Shown piece after piece: positions 1 to 6,775 of a DNA stretch of 22,683 bases. A model generated the notes under the pieces. That model had not been told where the DNA came from and searched no databases. It was given only the letters and a program-made list of their open reading frames with translations. This stretch comes from a virus, in IMG/VR virus record IMGVR_UViG_3300017706_000426, positions 1 through 22,683 of that record, one strand, 5' to 3'. Every line of letters begins with the position of its first letter. Position 1 is the first letter of the stretch. The position numbers were made by a program, and so were the translations under genes.

Positions 1-116
1 AGCACCACCCTCTTGAATAATTATACAATTTAACATAGAGGCGCAGATAATTGGCTGCGTGAACACACAATCGTCCATGTCGCCTGTACGGACGTAAAAG
101 TTAAAGGAATGGCACC

Positions 117-323
117 ATGAAAGCCCGAGCAATATTAGTTATAGATTATCTGTTCGAAGAAGGTGGCTATAAACAAGCCGCTGCCGAGCAGGAAAAGATA
201 GAAGCAATGCTGGATAAGTTAATCAAAGATAACCCTGCAGTGGTAAACTCGCAGATGAAAATCACTGAGCGCCGGGGAGATACCCCGCCTAACATATCTA
301 AGATGAAATTTAGGAATAACTAA
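117..323 (+). CDS. Small hypothetical phage protein (68 aa)
   Basis: I do not recognise the family. The product is short, soluble-looking and mixed-charge. Residues 18-40 (Tyr-Lys-Gln-Ala-Ala-Ala-Glu then Glu-Lys-Ile-Glu-Ala-Met-Leu) look strongly helical, and the last 25 residues are basic and probably disordered. There is no signal peptide, membrane segment or cysteine. The start is supported by AAAGGA eight bases before the ATG. The gene stands alone: a strong terminator lies 30 bases after its stop and separates it from the helicase, so it probably forms the end of a transcript beginning left of the window. The upstream 116 bases are AT-rich with short inverted repeats but no convincing promoter. 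A role in early takeover or regulation is possible but unsupported. Confidence 0.7.
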   Translation: MKARAILVIDYLFEEGGYKQAAAEQEKIEAMLDKLIKDNPAVVNSQMKITERRGDTPPNISKMKFRNN

Positions 324-353
324 GCCTAATCAATAGTTTATAATTTAATTAAG

Positions 354-380
354 AGCCTCGGTCATTCCGGGGCTTTTTTT
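354..380 (+). terminator. Rho-independent terminator after the 68-aa gene
   Basis: Arms AGCCTCGG and CCGGGGCT form an eight-pair stem (one G-T pair) around a TCATT loop, followed directly by seven T residues. It lies between the small gene and the helicase. I see no good promoter in the 55 bases after it, so it may act as a partial terminator or attenuator that lets some transcripts through to the helicase. Confidence 0.85.
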
Positions 381-435
381 ATTTTATAAGCCATGCTATC
401 CAAGCGCACCTAACAATCAGCTAACAAGGTGTTAA

Positions 436-1644
436 ATGGACCACTCAATAATCAAGAGCCTTCTTAGAAAGGACTTTTACGAGCAGAACAAGACCCGACT
501 CAAGGCGTCTCTTTTCGAAGATGAGGTACGAGACCTCTACAATGTAATCACAGAAGCCCATGATAGGTACGACCATGACTTATGCTCCAACGAACTAAAC
601 CTCCTATACGAGCAGCAACACCCGGTAGCCACTAGAGCTGAGAAAGAAGTTGTTGCAGATCTTATTTGTCGTATTTCTCAATCGTCAGACATATCCACTG
701 AAGTGGCTTCGGATATACTATTAGATCTGTATCGTAAGACAGAAGGCCTGAAGATAGCTAACCACGGCATATCTATTTCTGAAGGTCGCTTCGATGCATT
801 GGAAGAAGTTAAAAACCTGATCAGTAAGATCGATGAGGACTTTGAGCCTGACGATCTACCCCAGCCCTGCCGCTTAACTGTTGATGAATTAATGGCTACG
901 GCGAGTGACGCCAACCGCTGGCAATTTAATATCCCTACGTTGTCTCGGCACGTTTATGGCATTGGGCCGGGGGAGTTTATGGTGGTGTTTGCCCTATCTA
1001 ATGTTGGCAAATCTGCCTTTGGCATCAGCCTATGCTTTGCGCCCGGAGGTTTTGTTAGCCAAGGAGCAAAGTGCATGATCGTAGGTAATGAAGAGGTTGT
1101 AGCTCGCACCCGACTACGTGCCATGATTGCCTACACCGGAGTGAGCGCCCGACAGATAGCGGATGGCAAGGGCGTTGAGGTGCAGAATACGTTTGCTGAG
1201 ATCGAAGACAAAGTTGAGTTTATAGACGCCCAAGGTCTGGATCTAAATACGATAGAAGCCTGCATAAAACGCTTTGAGCCAGACGTTGTAATTGTCGATG
1301 TAGCCGACAAGATCGTTATACCCGGCAATTTTAATGCCGGGCACGAGCGCTTGAGAGCCTTGTATGTTCGTCTGCGTGAAACCGCCAAGACTTATAATTG
1401 TATGTTGCTGGGGGTTAGCCAAGCCAGCGCCGAAGCCCATAACAGAACAATCCTGCCCTTTACTATGATGGAGAACTCTAAAATTGGTAAAGCCTCGGAA
1501 GCTGATTTAATCTGTGGCATTGGGGCCTACGATGATCCTGATGATAATACCCGGTATCTAAGCATTTCTAAAAATAAGTTAAACGGTTGGCATGGTACCG
1601 AAGCAGTTCAACTCCAAACGGAGGTTAACCGCTATGTCGCTTAA
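436..1644 (+). CDS. DnaB-type (SF4) replicative helicase
   Basis: This is a RecA-fold hexameric helicase that would unwind the phage replication fork ahead of the polymerase encoded next. The Walker A motif is Ala-x4-Gly-Lys-Ser at residues 186-193 (ALSNVGKS). Walker B is the hydrophobic run ending in Asp at 283-291 (DVVIVDVAD), and the sensor-like LLGVSQAS at 324-331 supplies the conserved Gln. The N-terminal 150 residues are helical and charged, fitting a DnaB-like N-domain, and contain no zinc finger or TOPRIM primase motif, so unlike T7 gp4 this is not a primase-helicase fusion. At 402 residues it is a little short for DnaB. AAGGTG lies six bases before the ATG. Its end overlaps the polymerase start by 11 bases, indicating coupled translation. 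A RecA-like recombinase is a less likely alternative. Confidence 0.85.
   Translation: MDHSIIKSLLRKDFYEQNKTRLKASLFEDEVRDLYNVITEAHDRYDHDLCSNELNLLYEQQHPVATRAEKEVVADLICRISQSSDISTEVASDILLDLYRKTEGLKIANHGISISEGRFDALEEVKNLISKIDEDFEPDDLPQPCRLTVDELMATASDANRWQFNIPTLSRHVYGIGPGEFMVVFALSNVGKSAFGISLCFAPGGFVSQGAKCMIVGNEEVVARTRLRAMIAYTGVSARQIADGKGVEVQNTFAEIEDKVEFIDAQGLDLNTIEACIKRFEPDVVIVDVADKIVIPGNFNAGHERLRALYVRLRETAKTYNCMLLGVSQASAEAHNRTILPFTMMENSKIGKASEADLICGIGAYDDPDDNTRYLSISKNKLNGWHGTEAVQLQTEVNRYVA
1620..1624 (+). promoter_or_regulatory. Ribosome binding site that fixes the polymerase start
   Basis: GGAGG lies nine bases before the ATG at 1634, inside the last codons of the helicase gene. It favours that ATG over the in-frame ATG 42 bases upstream, which has no such site and would add 14 residues unrelated to the family. 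Confidence 0.75.
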
Positions 1645-3748
1645 TGTACTTACCCTCGATGGAGAGACCACCACACGTAAGTTAGGCGATAAGCACGACA
1701 ATAGCCCAATGAACCCGAATAATAAGTGCGTGGGCATGTGGTTTAAAAAGAATGATGCCCCGGTACAAGGTCTGGTATTCTATCACGCTGAAAAGGATGT
1801 ACCGGACGATCCTGCCCCTCTTGTGGAAGCACTAAAATGGGCGGATGTGATTGTCTGCCACAATGCCAAATTCGATATAATGTGGTTAACCCAGATGGGT
1901 TTTACCATACCGCCTAAAGTATTCTGCACGATGATAGCTCAGTATATTTATGCCCGAGGCCAGATCCAAGAAAAGTTTAGTTTAGAAAAGGTGGCTGAGA
2001 AGCGGGATGTAACTCGAAAAAAGAGTGAGCTGGTGTCTCAGATGTTTAAAGACGGAACAGGGTTTGATCAGATGCCCCTGCATATCGTCGATGAGTATGC
2101 AATCGCTGACGTTCAATCGACCTACGAAATATACCTGCAGCAAGTGGCCGAGCTAGAGCTGCCAAAGAACAAACCCCTAAAGCCTATCTTTGATCTGATG
2201 AACGAAATGCTCATGTTTCTCGTGGAGATCGAAACCAATGGAATTAGAATAGACCGGCAAGTTTTATCTGATGTTGAGGTTAAGTTTAAGACTGAGAAAG
2301 CCAAGCTCGAGAATGATCTATCTCGGATCATTGAAGAAGTTATGGGAGATACCCCTATCAACTTAAATAGTGGGGCTGACATGACTAAAGTGGTTTACTC
2401 ACGGCAAGTCATAGATCGAAAACAGTATGTGGATGTATGGAACATAGGCCTTGATGCTCGAGGTAAGCCTAAAATTATGTACCCCATGAGCGATAGTAAG
2501 TTCGCCCGTTTAGTTCGGGAGAATACTCAAAAGATCTACCGGACGGTGGCGCATTGCTGCACTGAATGTAGTGGATCTGGCCGCATCAGAAAAATTAAGA
2601 AGGATGGTACGCCATTTAAACAAACAAACGTATGCCCGGTCTGTGCTGGTGCTGGAGCCATTTACGTGCCTACTAATAAAGTAGCGGGGCTCAAGCTATC
2701 CCCGGTGGATTCGTCCTACGTGTCGATCAATGGATTCAAAACGAATAAGGAGACAATTAAAAAGCTGCTCCTGCAAGCTCAGAACAAGGATAATCTGCAG
2801 GCGGTAGAGTTTCTTACCAAGATGACTCGCCTTAATGCAGTCAGCACGTACTTGGATAGTTTTATCAAAGGCATCCAAACCTACTGCCGAGACACTGGCC
2901 TACTCCACTCCAGCTTTAATCAGACCACTACTGCTACGGGTCGCTTGTCTTCTACCAATCCTAACTTCCAAAACTTACCCAAGGGCAATAAATTTGAGGT
3001 ACGCCGGGCTATTGTCAGCCGGTTTGGTCCAGAAAATTTTATCTGCGAAGCCGACTTCAGCGGCCTTGAATTTAGAGTGGCTGGCGAGCTTAGTCGAGAT
3101 CCGCAGATCATCGAAGACGTTTTAAACGGTAAAGACGTTCATAGTCAGACAGCCTCGATTATTCACCAAAAGCCTGCCAGCGAGGTGACTAAAGACGAGA
3201 GAGGTGCGGCGAAGGCTATGACGTTCCAGCCGTTATATGGCGGGATGGGAAAAGGTTTAGAGCCGCACTTACGACAATACTTTGATTCCTATTTTGATAT
3301 TTATAAGGGCTTGGCTAAGTGGCATAGCGCCTTGGCGGATGAGGTGCTGGAGAAGGGTTATATACAGACCCCTAGCGGTCGGCAATTTGCTTTCCCCAAT
3401 GCAAAACGGCTGCGGGGCGGTCGGGTGTCTAATCATACACAATTGGTTAATTATCCCTGCCAATCCTTTGCCACGGCGGATGCGGTGCCCTTGGCGTGTA
3501 TCCGGGCATTACGGGCCTTCAAGGAACGAGACCTTAAATCAAAAATTGTACTGACCGTGCACGATTCTATCGTTTGTGACGTGGTTAAAGAGGAGCTGCC
3601 ACAAGTCAAGGAAGCTTTAAAATGGGCCATGGTTGGTGTGGCGGATGAAATGAAGGAGCGGTTTAACTACGATACAATTCTCCCTCTCGATATTGAAATC
3701 GCAATTGGGCCAAATTGGATGGAAATAGATGAGATCAGTGTTGACTGA
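1634..3748 (+). CDS. polA: Family A DNA polymerase with DnaJ-type zinc-finger insertion
   Basis: This is the replicative DNA polymerase (704 aa). The proofreading exonuclease shows Asp9/Glu11 (DGET), HNAKFD at 76-81 and YAIAD at 155-159, the DEDDy set. The polymerase shows the TGRLSS motif near residue 435, motif A with Asp474 (DFSGLEFR), motif B Arg523-x3-Lys527-x3-Phe531-x2-LeuTyrGly, and motif C VHDS with Asp644. Between the domains, in what should be the thumb region, are CTECSGSG (from Cys309) and CPVCAGAG (from Cys334): two CxxCxGxG repeats as in the DnaJ zinc centre. I recall this fusion as characteristic of HMO-2011-type marine phages. Motif C has Ser where Glu is usual (HDE). Phe531 matches E. 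coli Pol I Phe762. There is no 5'-3' exonuclease domain. The gene overlaps the helicase, and a promoter for the next genes overlaps its stop. Confidence 0.95.
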   Translation: MSLNVLTLDGETTTRKLGDKHDNSPMNPNNKCVGMWFKKNDAPVQGLVFYHAEKDVPDDPAPLVEALKWADVIVCHNAKFDIMWLTQMGFTIPPKVFCTMIAQYIYARGQIQEKFSLEKVAEKRDVTRKKSELVSQMFKDGTGFDQMPLHIVDEYAIADVQSTYEIYLQQVAELELPKNKPLKPIFDLMNEMLMFLVEIETNGIRIDRQVLSDVEVKFKTEKAKLENDLSRIIEEVMGDTPINLNSGADMTKVVYSRQVIDRKQYVDVWNIGLDARGKPKIMYPMSDSKFARLVRENTQKIYRTVAHCCTECSGSGRIRKIKKDGTPFKQTNVCPVCAGAGAIYVPTNKVAGLKLSPVDSSYVSINGFKTNKETIKKLLLQAQNKDNLQAVEFLTKMTRLNAVSTYLDSFIKGIQTYCRDTGLLHSSFNQTTTATGRLSSTNPNFQNLPKGNKFEVRRAIVSRFGPENFICEADFSGLEFRVAGELSRDPQIIEDVLNGKDVHSQTASIIHQKPASEVTKDERGAAKAMTFQPLYGGMGKGLEPHLRQYFDSYFDIYKGLAKWHSALADEVLEKGYIQTPSGRQFAFPNAKRLRGGRVSNHTQLVNYPCQSFATADAVPLACIRALRAFKERDLKSKIVLTVHDSIVCDVVKEELPQVKEALKWAMVGVADEMKERFNYDTILPLDIEIAIGPNWMEIDEISVD

Positions 3749-3769
3749 CGCACTTAGCTAACGTATAGT
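3741..3769 (+). promoter_or_regulatory. Sigma70-type promoter for the recombination/nucleotide operon
   Basis: TTGACT, a 17-base spacer and TATAGT give five of six matches to each consensus hexamer at ideal spacing. The -35 box overlaps the polymerase stop codon. Initiation would be expected near 3776, leaving a leader of about 20 bases that contains AAAAAGGAG before the next ATG. It would let host RNA polymerase express the downstream genes independently of the helicase-polymerase pair. Confidence 0.75.
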
Positions 3770-3796
3770 TAAGCACTAACGAAAAAGGAGACCCGA

Positions 3797-4660
3797 ATGG
3801 GCGAGTTAATGTATCACACTGATATGAGCATGGATCAAATGAGATCTATGATGGGAACCAGCGACAGGCCGCTAAAACAAAATTCCCAGCCTAATAATAG
3901 ATTACCGGAATTGAAGATCAGCTCTCAGCGGAAAGATGAATCCGGTAATGACATTAAAAAACACATGGGCGAGTTCTATGTGAAAGGGCTGGGTGAACCT
4001 GTGTACGCTAAGAGTGTAAGGGTTAGGGTTCTGTCGCAGCTTTATCAGTGGGTAGATTTTGATGAAGAGCAGATGCGACCCCGTAATAAAACGATAATGA
4101 TACCGTTTTTAAATATGGAGCCTCGAGATGAGCTAGGCACTATACGCTGCGGTAAACCCCTGACGAAGGACATGGCGGATTGGCCGAAAGCTAAGAAGGC
4201 CCAATACGATTCAATTAATCTGTTTAGGCAGCTACGTGGCTTGGTTACCTACGAAGGCCAAACCGCAGATGGTAAAACTGTGTCGATAGAAAACCAGCCG
4301 TGCATTATTATGAATAAGCGCAGCTCGTACATGAAGTTTGAGCAAGGCGTTATCTCCAGAATTAATGGCCGGGAGTTCAGCGACTACTGGCTCGATGTTA
4401 CGTCCGAAGAACAAGAGATGGGGTCCGTGGTTTATTATACGTGGAAGTATACCCCAGATCTTAAAAACCCCGTGAGTATGGATGATGATACCGAAGCCAC
4501 ATTAGTCGAGATTGCTCGAATGGTGGTGGAAGAGAATGTCAGAATTGAAAATTCGTATAAGAAAAACCGGCAGAACTACGAACTGAATGACGAGGCCTTA
4601 AAAGCTTTGAAATCAGTCGAAGCTGACCTTGATGCAGACCTTGTAGACTTACCAGATTAA
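3797..4660 (+). CDS. Putative single-stranded DNA-binding protein
   Basis: I do not recognise this 287-residue sequence by family motif. Three things suggest a ssDNA-binding protein. It sits between the DNA polymerase and recombination nucleases, where T7-like phages carry gp2.5. Its central part (about 55-210) is rich in alternating beta-type segments with aromatic and basic residues, as in an OB fold. It ends in an acidic tail (Asp-Ala-Asp-Leu-Val-Asp-Leu-Pro-Asp) of the kind SSBs use to recruit partners. The N-terminal 50 residues are Met/Gln/Asn/Lys-rich and probably disordered. A strong AAGGAG lies before the ATG and the gene has its own promoter, consistent with the high dose a ssDNA-binding protein needs. 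The stop shares a base with the next start (TAATG). A general unknown replication protein is the alternative. Confidence 0.45.
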   Translation: MGELMYHTDMSMDQMRSMMGTSDRPLKQNSQPNNRLPELKISSQRKDESGNDIKKHMGEFYVKGLGEPVYAKSVRVRVLSQLYQWVDFDEEQMRPRNKTIMIPFLNMEPRDELGTIRCGKPLTKDMADWPKAKKAQYDSINLFRQLRGLVTYEGQTADGKTVSIENQPCIIMNKRSSYMKFEQGVISRINGREFSDYWLDVTSEEQEMGSVVYYTWKYTPDLKNPVSMDDDTEATLVEIARMVVEENVRIENSYKKNRQNYELNDEALKALKSVEADLDADLVDLPD

Positions 4661-5511
4661 TGCTCGAGGTAAAAATACGCAAAGCGTGTAGTCGGCTCAG
4701 TAATAATGAGCCGATTAAAATGGAGCCAGAATGGATCGATGAATGCGTAGAAATGATCCGGGAATCCCTTCATAAGCAATTCTTTCGAAAGAAAGAAAAG
4801 TTCCGTCCTCGAATGTCCAACATATCCCGTCCGTCCTGCCAACTCCAGATGGAGAAGCGGGGCAAACCAAAGGCTCGATTACCCTATAACTTCATAGTGC
4901 GTATGCTGCACGGGGATATAATCGAGGCTGTTATGCAACTGATTCTTCGGGCGTCAGGTGCAAACATTACCGGCGGTAAAAACAAGGTTAAGTTGGACCT
5001 CGATGGCACGGAAGTCCGAGGCGAAGATGATATTGAGATCGATGGTAAAATCTTTGATGTTAAGTCAGCTTCGCCTTGGGCCTTTAAGAACAAGTGGAGC
5101 AGTGGCTTAGAGGGTCTCAGAGAGGCGGATGACTTTGGTTATGTAGGTCAATTGGTTGGGTATTCTGTAGCTCAGAATAAAAAACCGGGTGGCTGGATTG
5201 TTGTCGATAAGAGTTCTGGTGAGATCAATGTGGTCGAAGCCCCTCTTAGAGCTAAGGATACCAAGGATATTATCCAAGGCATGAAGGATAATCTAAAGGC
5301 CCTAGACGGTCGCTTTAAGCGCTGTTTTGAGCCTGAAGAGGAGTTGTTTCGCAAAAAGCCAACCGGATCTAAGAAGCTCCCGGCTACCTGCGGTTTCTGT
5401 CCTTTCATCGGCAGTTGTTGGCCGAAGGCTCAGAACTTGCCCATGACCTTATCTCAAGCCCAAAACCCACGGCATTTTTGGTACACTGAGTATGCTGGGA
5501 AGAAACTTTGA
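4660..5511 (+). CDS. RecB/Cas4-like PD-(D/E)XK nuclease with Fe-S cysteine signature
   Basis: This is a probable DNA exonuclease of 283 aa for recombination and DNA end processing. The nuclease core shows His84-Gly85 with Glu89 (LHGDIIEA), Asp123/Asp124 (GEDDIEID) and Asp133-x-Lys135 (FDVKSAS), followed by a Gln/Tyr-rich helix (YVGQLVGYSV) like RecB motif QxxxY. Cysteines at 60, 244, 247 and 253 give one upstream Cys plus CxxCx5C downstream. This is the arrangement that holds a 4Fe-4S cluster in AddB, Cas4 and Dna2-type nucleases. Its position after polymerase and the putative ssDNA-binding protein matches the place of T7 gp6 exonuclease. It starts by TAATG coupling without its own ribosome site and overlaps the next gene by four bases (TTGA). 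No CRISPR array or cas gene is nearby, so a CRISPR role is not implied. Confidence 0.8.
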   Translation: MLEVKIRKACSRLSNNEPIKMEPEWIDECVEMIRESLHKQFFRKKEKFRPRMSNISRPSCQLQMEKRGKPKARLPYNFIVRMLHGDIIEAVMQLILRASGANITGGKNKVKLDLDGTEVRGEDDIEIDGKIFDVKSASPWAFKNKWSSGLEGLREADDFGYVGQLVGYSVAQNKKPGGWIVVDKSSGEINVVEAPLRAKDTKDIIQGMKDNLKALDGRFKRCFEPEEELFRKKPTGSKKLPATCGFCPFIGSCWPKAQNLPMTLSQAQNPRHFWYTEYAGKKL

Positions 5512-5855
5512 AAACATCCTCGGCTAAAGCAAAAGGGCGTAATTTCCAGCAATGGACACGGGATCAGCTTTTAGATCGATTTGACGCCCTCGAGCCTGCC
5601 GACATTCTTTCAACATCAATGGGCGCAGGCGGTGCCGATTTGAAGCTATCGCCTGCGGCCCAGCGCCTTATCCCACTCAGCTTTGAGTGCAAGGCACATA
5701 AATCATTTGCCGTCTACAAAATCATGGATCAGGCGGCAGCAAATTCACCCCAAGGGATAGAACCTATCTCAGTAATCAAGGCGGATCGAAAGAAACCGTT
5801 GGTGGTTATAGATGCGGAATATTTCTTTGACCTATTGGCGCAGCCTAATGTCTGA
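5508..5855 (+). CDS. PD-(D/E)XK endonuclease, Holliday-junction-resolvase-like
   Basis: The 115-residue protein has Gly-Ala-Gly-Gly-Ala-Asp44-Leu followed by Glu60-Cys-Lys62 (SFECK), the D...ExK metal-binding core of small resolvases such as Hjc and T7 endonuclease I. A basic N-terminal helix (KAKGRNFQQWTRD) resembles the GR-x-x-E start of this type, although Gln replaces the usual acidic residue. It probably resolves branched DNA made during replication and recombination before packaging. The start codon is TTG, overlapping the previous stop as TTGA with GGGAAG upstream. The first internal ATG would remove the conserved N-terminal helix, so TTG is preferred. It overlaps the next gene by eight bases. 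The exact substrate is inferred from family and context. Confidence 0.65.
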   Translation: MKTSSAKAKGRNFQQWTRDQLLDRFDALEPADILSTSMGAGGADLKLSPAAQRLIPLSFECKAHKSFAVYKIMDQAAANSPQGIEPISVIKADRKKPLVVIDAEYFFDLLAQPNV

Positions 5856-6168
5856 TGAAACAGATCTTATAAACACCCTCGTGTTGTACGTTGAGTTAGA
5901 TGAGGACGGTGGGCTGAACGTGAGCGGGGCTCAGTACCTCGATCAAGATCTAGAGCCTGAGATGGCGCAGTATCTGACCTGTCTAATGCGGGGAATGTTC
6001 GTCCTGTTTGATGATCTAACGGACACGTTTGTGCACGTAGGATCTCTCATGGAAGCCTATTCTGAAATGGTTGAGAAGGCGGAGCAAGAGATAAGCTTCG
6101 AGGCAGATCCCGAGCTTCTTAAAGCCATTGCTGAGAGCAAGATTATCCCATTCAAAAAGAAGAGTTAA
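5848..6168 (+). CDS. Hypothetical acidic protein (106 aa)
   Basis: I do not recognise this family. The product is strongly acidic over its first 90 residues and ends in a basic Lys-Lys-Lys tail. A predicted beta-strand start (NTLVLYVELDEDGGL) is followed by helices (MAQYLTCLMRGMFVLF, then LMEAYSEMVEKAEQEI). There is no membrane segment, as the central hydrophobic stretch is interrupted by charges. I chose the ATG that overlaps the resolvase stop by eight bases; an in-frame ATG 36 bases earlier would add 12 residues read from within the resolvase gene. No clear ribosome site precedes it, so translation is probably coupled. It sits in the recombination/nucleotide operon, but no function can be assigned. 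Confidence 0.7.
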   Translation: MSDETDLINTLVLYVELDEDGGLNVSGAQYLDQDLEPEMAQYLTCLMRGMFVLFDDLTDTFVHVGSLMEAYSEMVEKAEQEISFEADPELLKAIAESKIIPFKKKS

Positions 6169-6170
6169 CC

Positions 6171-6452
6171 ATGGCTAAATGGGATCTAAATAAAATGGAT
6201 TGTAATCCGAAAGACCGCATAAAAATTGAGTCTGATGGGCTTTCTACTTCGTATTATGTCTTACCCACCCACGCCACTGAGCTGCGCCATTTGATCAGCT
6301 TTAAGGGCATGAGCAAGAGCCGGGGCGATATATTCAAAGCCTGTTATCGGCTCGGTGAAAAGCAGGGCACAGACGTAGCCTACGACCTCAACAAAATGAA
6401 GTTCTTCATTCAGGACTTAATCGAAATGCATCAAAGAGGTGAGCCGCTATGA
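6171..6452 (+). CDS. DUF3310-like small phage protein
   Basis: The 93-residue protein has a C-terminal half resembling the DUF3310 pattern found in many phages. Arg51-Gly-Asp-x-Phe-Lys-Ala-x-Tyr-Arg-Leu-Gly-x-Lys64 is followed by Tyr71-Asp-Leu-x-Lys75, then an amphipathic helix ending in LIEMHQR. Databases often describe that family as 'nucleotide kinase', but I know of no firm biochemical proof, and no Walker A motif is present here. Its place directly before the MazG-like and ribonucleotide reductase genes would suit nucleotide metabolism. AAGAAG precedes the ATG, and its stop overlaps the next start as ATGA. The family match is from visual pattern only. Confidence 0.5.
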   Translation: MAKWDLNKMDCNPKDRIKIESDGLSTSYYVLPTHATELRHLISFKGMSKSRGDIFKACYRLGEKQGTDVAYDLNKMKFFIQDLIEMHQRGEPL

Positions 6453-6775
6453 ACTTTTCAGACTACCAAACACAAGCCGTAAAGACTGCCATTTATGATG
6501 ATGCAGATTACATAGTTTATCCTGCTCTAGGCCTGCTTAGTGAAGCCGGTGAAGTGGCGGGTAAAGTAAAGAAAGTCCTCCGGGACAATAAGGGTAATTT
6601 TACCCCGGAACTCAGAGAGAAGATAGCCGACGAGGCCGGAGATGTGCTGTGGTACTTAGCCTCTCTATGTTCTGACCTCGGCGTAGACATGGCCTCTGTG
6701 GCCCAAAAAAACCTTAACAAGCTTAATAGCAGAATGGCCCGTGGAGTAATTCAGGGCTCGGGAGACAATAGATGA
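6449..6775 (+). CDS. mazG: MazG-like nucleotide pyrophosphohydrolase
   Basis: The 108-residue all-helical protein shows the metal-binding signature of the MazG/dUTPase-like all-alpha superfamily. Glu32-x-x-Glu35 (SEAGEVAGKVKK) is followed by Glu62-x-x-Asp65 (DEAGDVLWYLA) with the usual Leu-Trp-Tyr. Such enzymes hydrolyse NTPs or dNTPs to the monophosphate plus pyrophosphate. In phages they are thought to shape nucleotide pools or alarmone levels, though the substrate of phage MazG proteins is disputed. It is a single-domain form, about half the length of E. coli MazG. It is joined by ATGA overlaps to the gene before and to the ribonucleotide reductase after it, so the products are probably made in fixed proportion and work on the same dNTP supply. 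Confidence 0.85.
   Translation: MNFSDYQTQAVKTAIYDDADYIVYPALGLLSEAGEVAGKVKKVLRDNKGNFTPELREKIADEAGDVLWYLASLCSDLGVDMASVAQKNLNKLNSRMARGVIQGSGDNR

Noticed and set aside
1-116. Promoter or structured RNA before the first gene
   Set aside because: TACAAT at 24-29 could be a -10 box but its -35 would fall at the window edge with no match, and the small inverted repeats are too short to support an RNA gene.
1592-1633. Upstream ATG adding 14 residues to the DNA polymerase
   Set aside because: The extra residues are translated from inside the helicase gene, have no ribosome site and are not part of the exonuclease fold; GGAGG marks the ATG at 1634.
1851-1881. TTGTCT and TATAAT resembling a promoter within the polymerase gene
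   Set aside because: The spacer is 19 bases, the -35 box matches only four of six, and the site is deep inside a gene with no start nearby.
4660-5511. Reading the Cas4-like nuclease as a CRISPR component
   Set aside because: No repeat-spacer array or other cas gene is present, and the context is phage replication and recombination.
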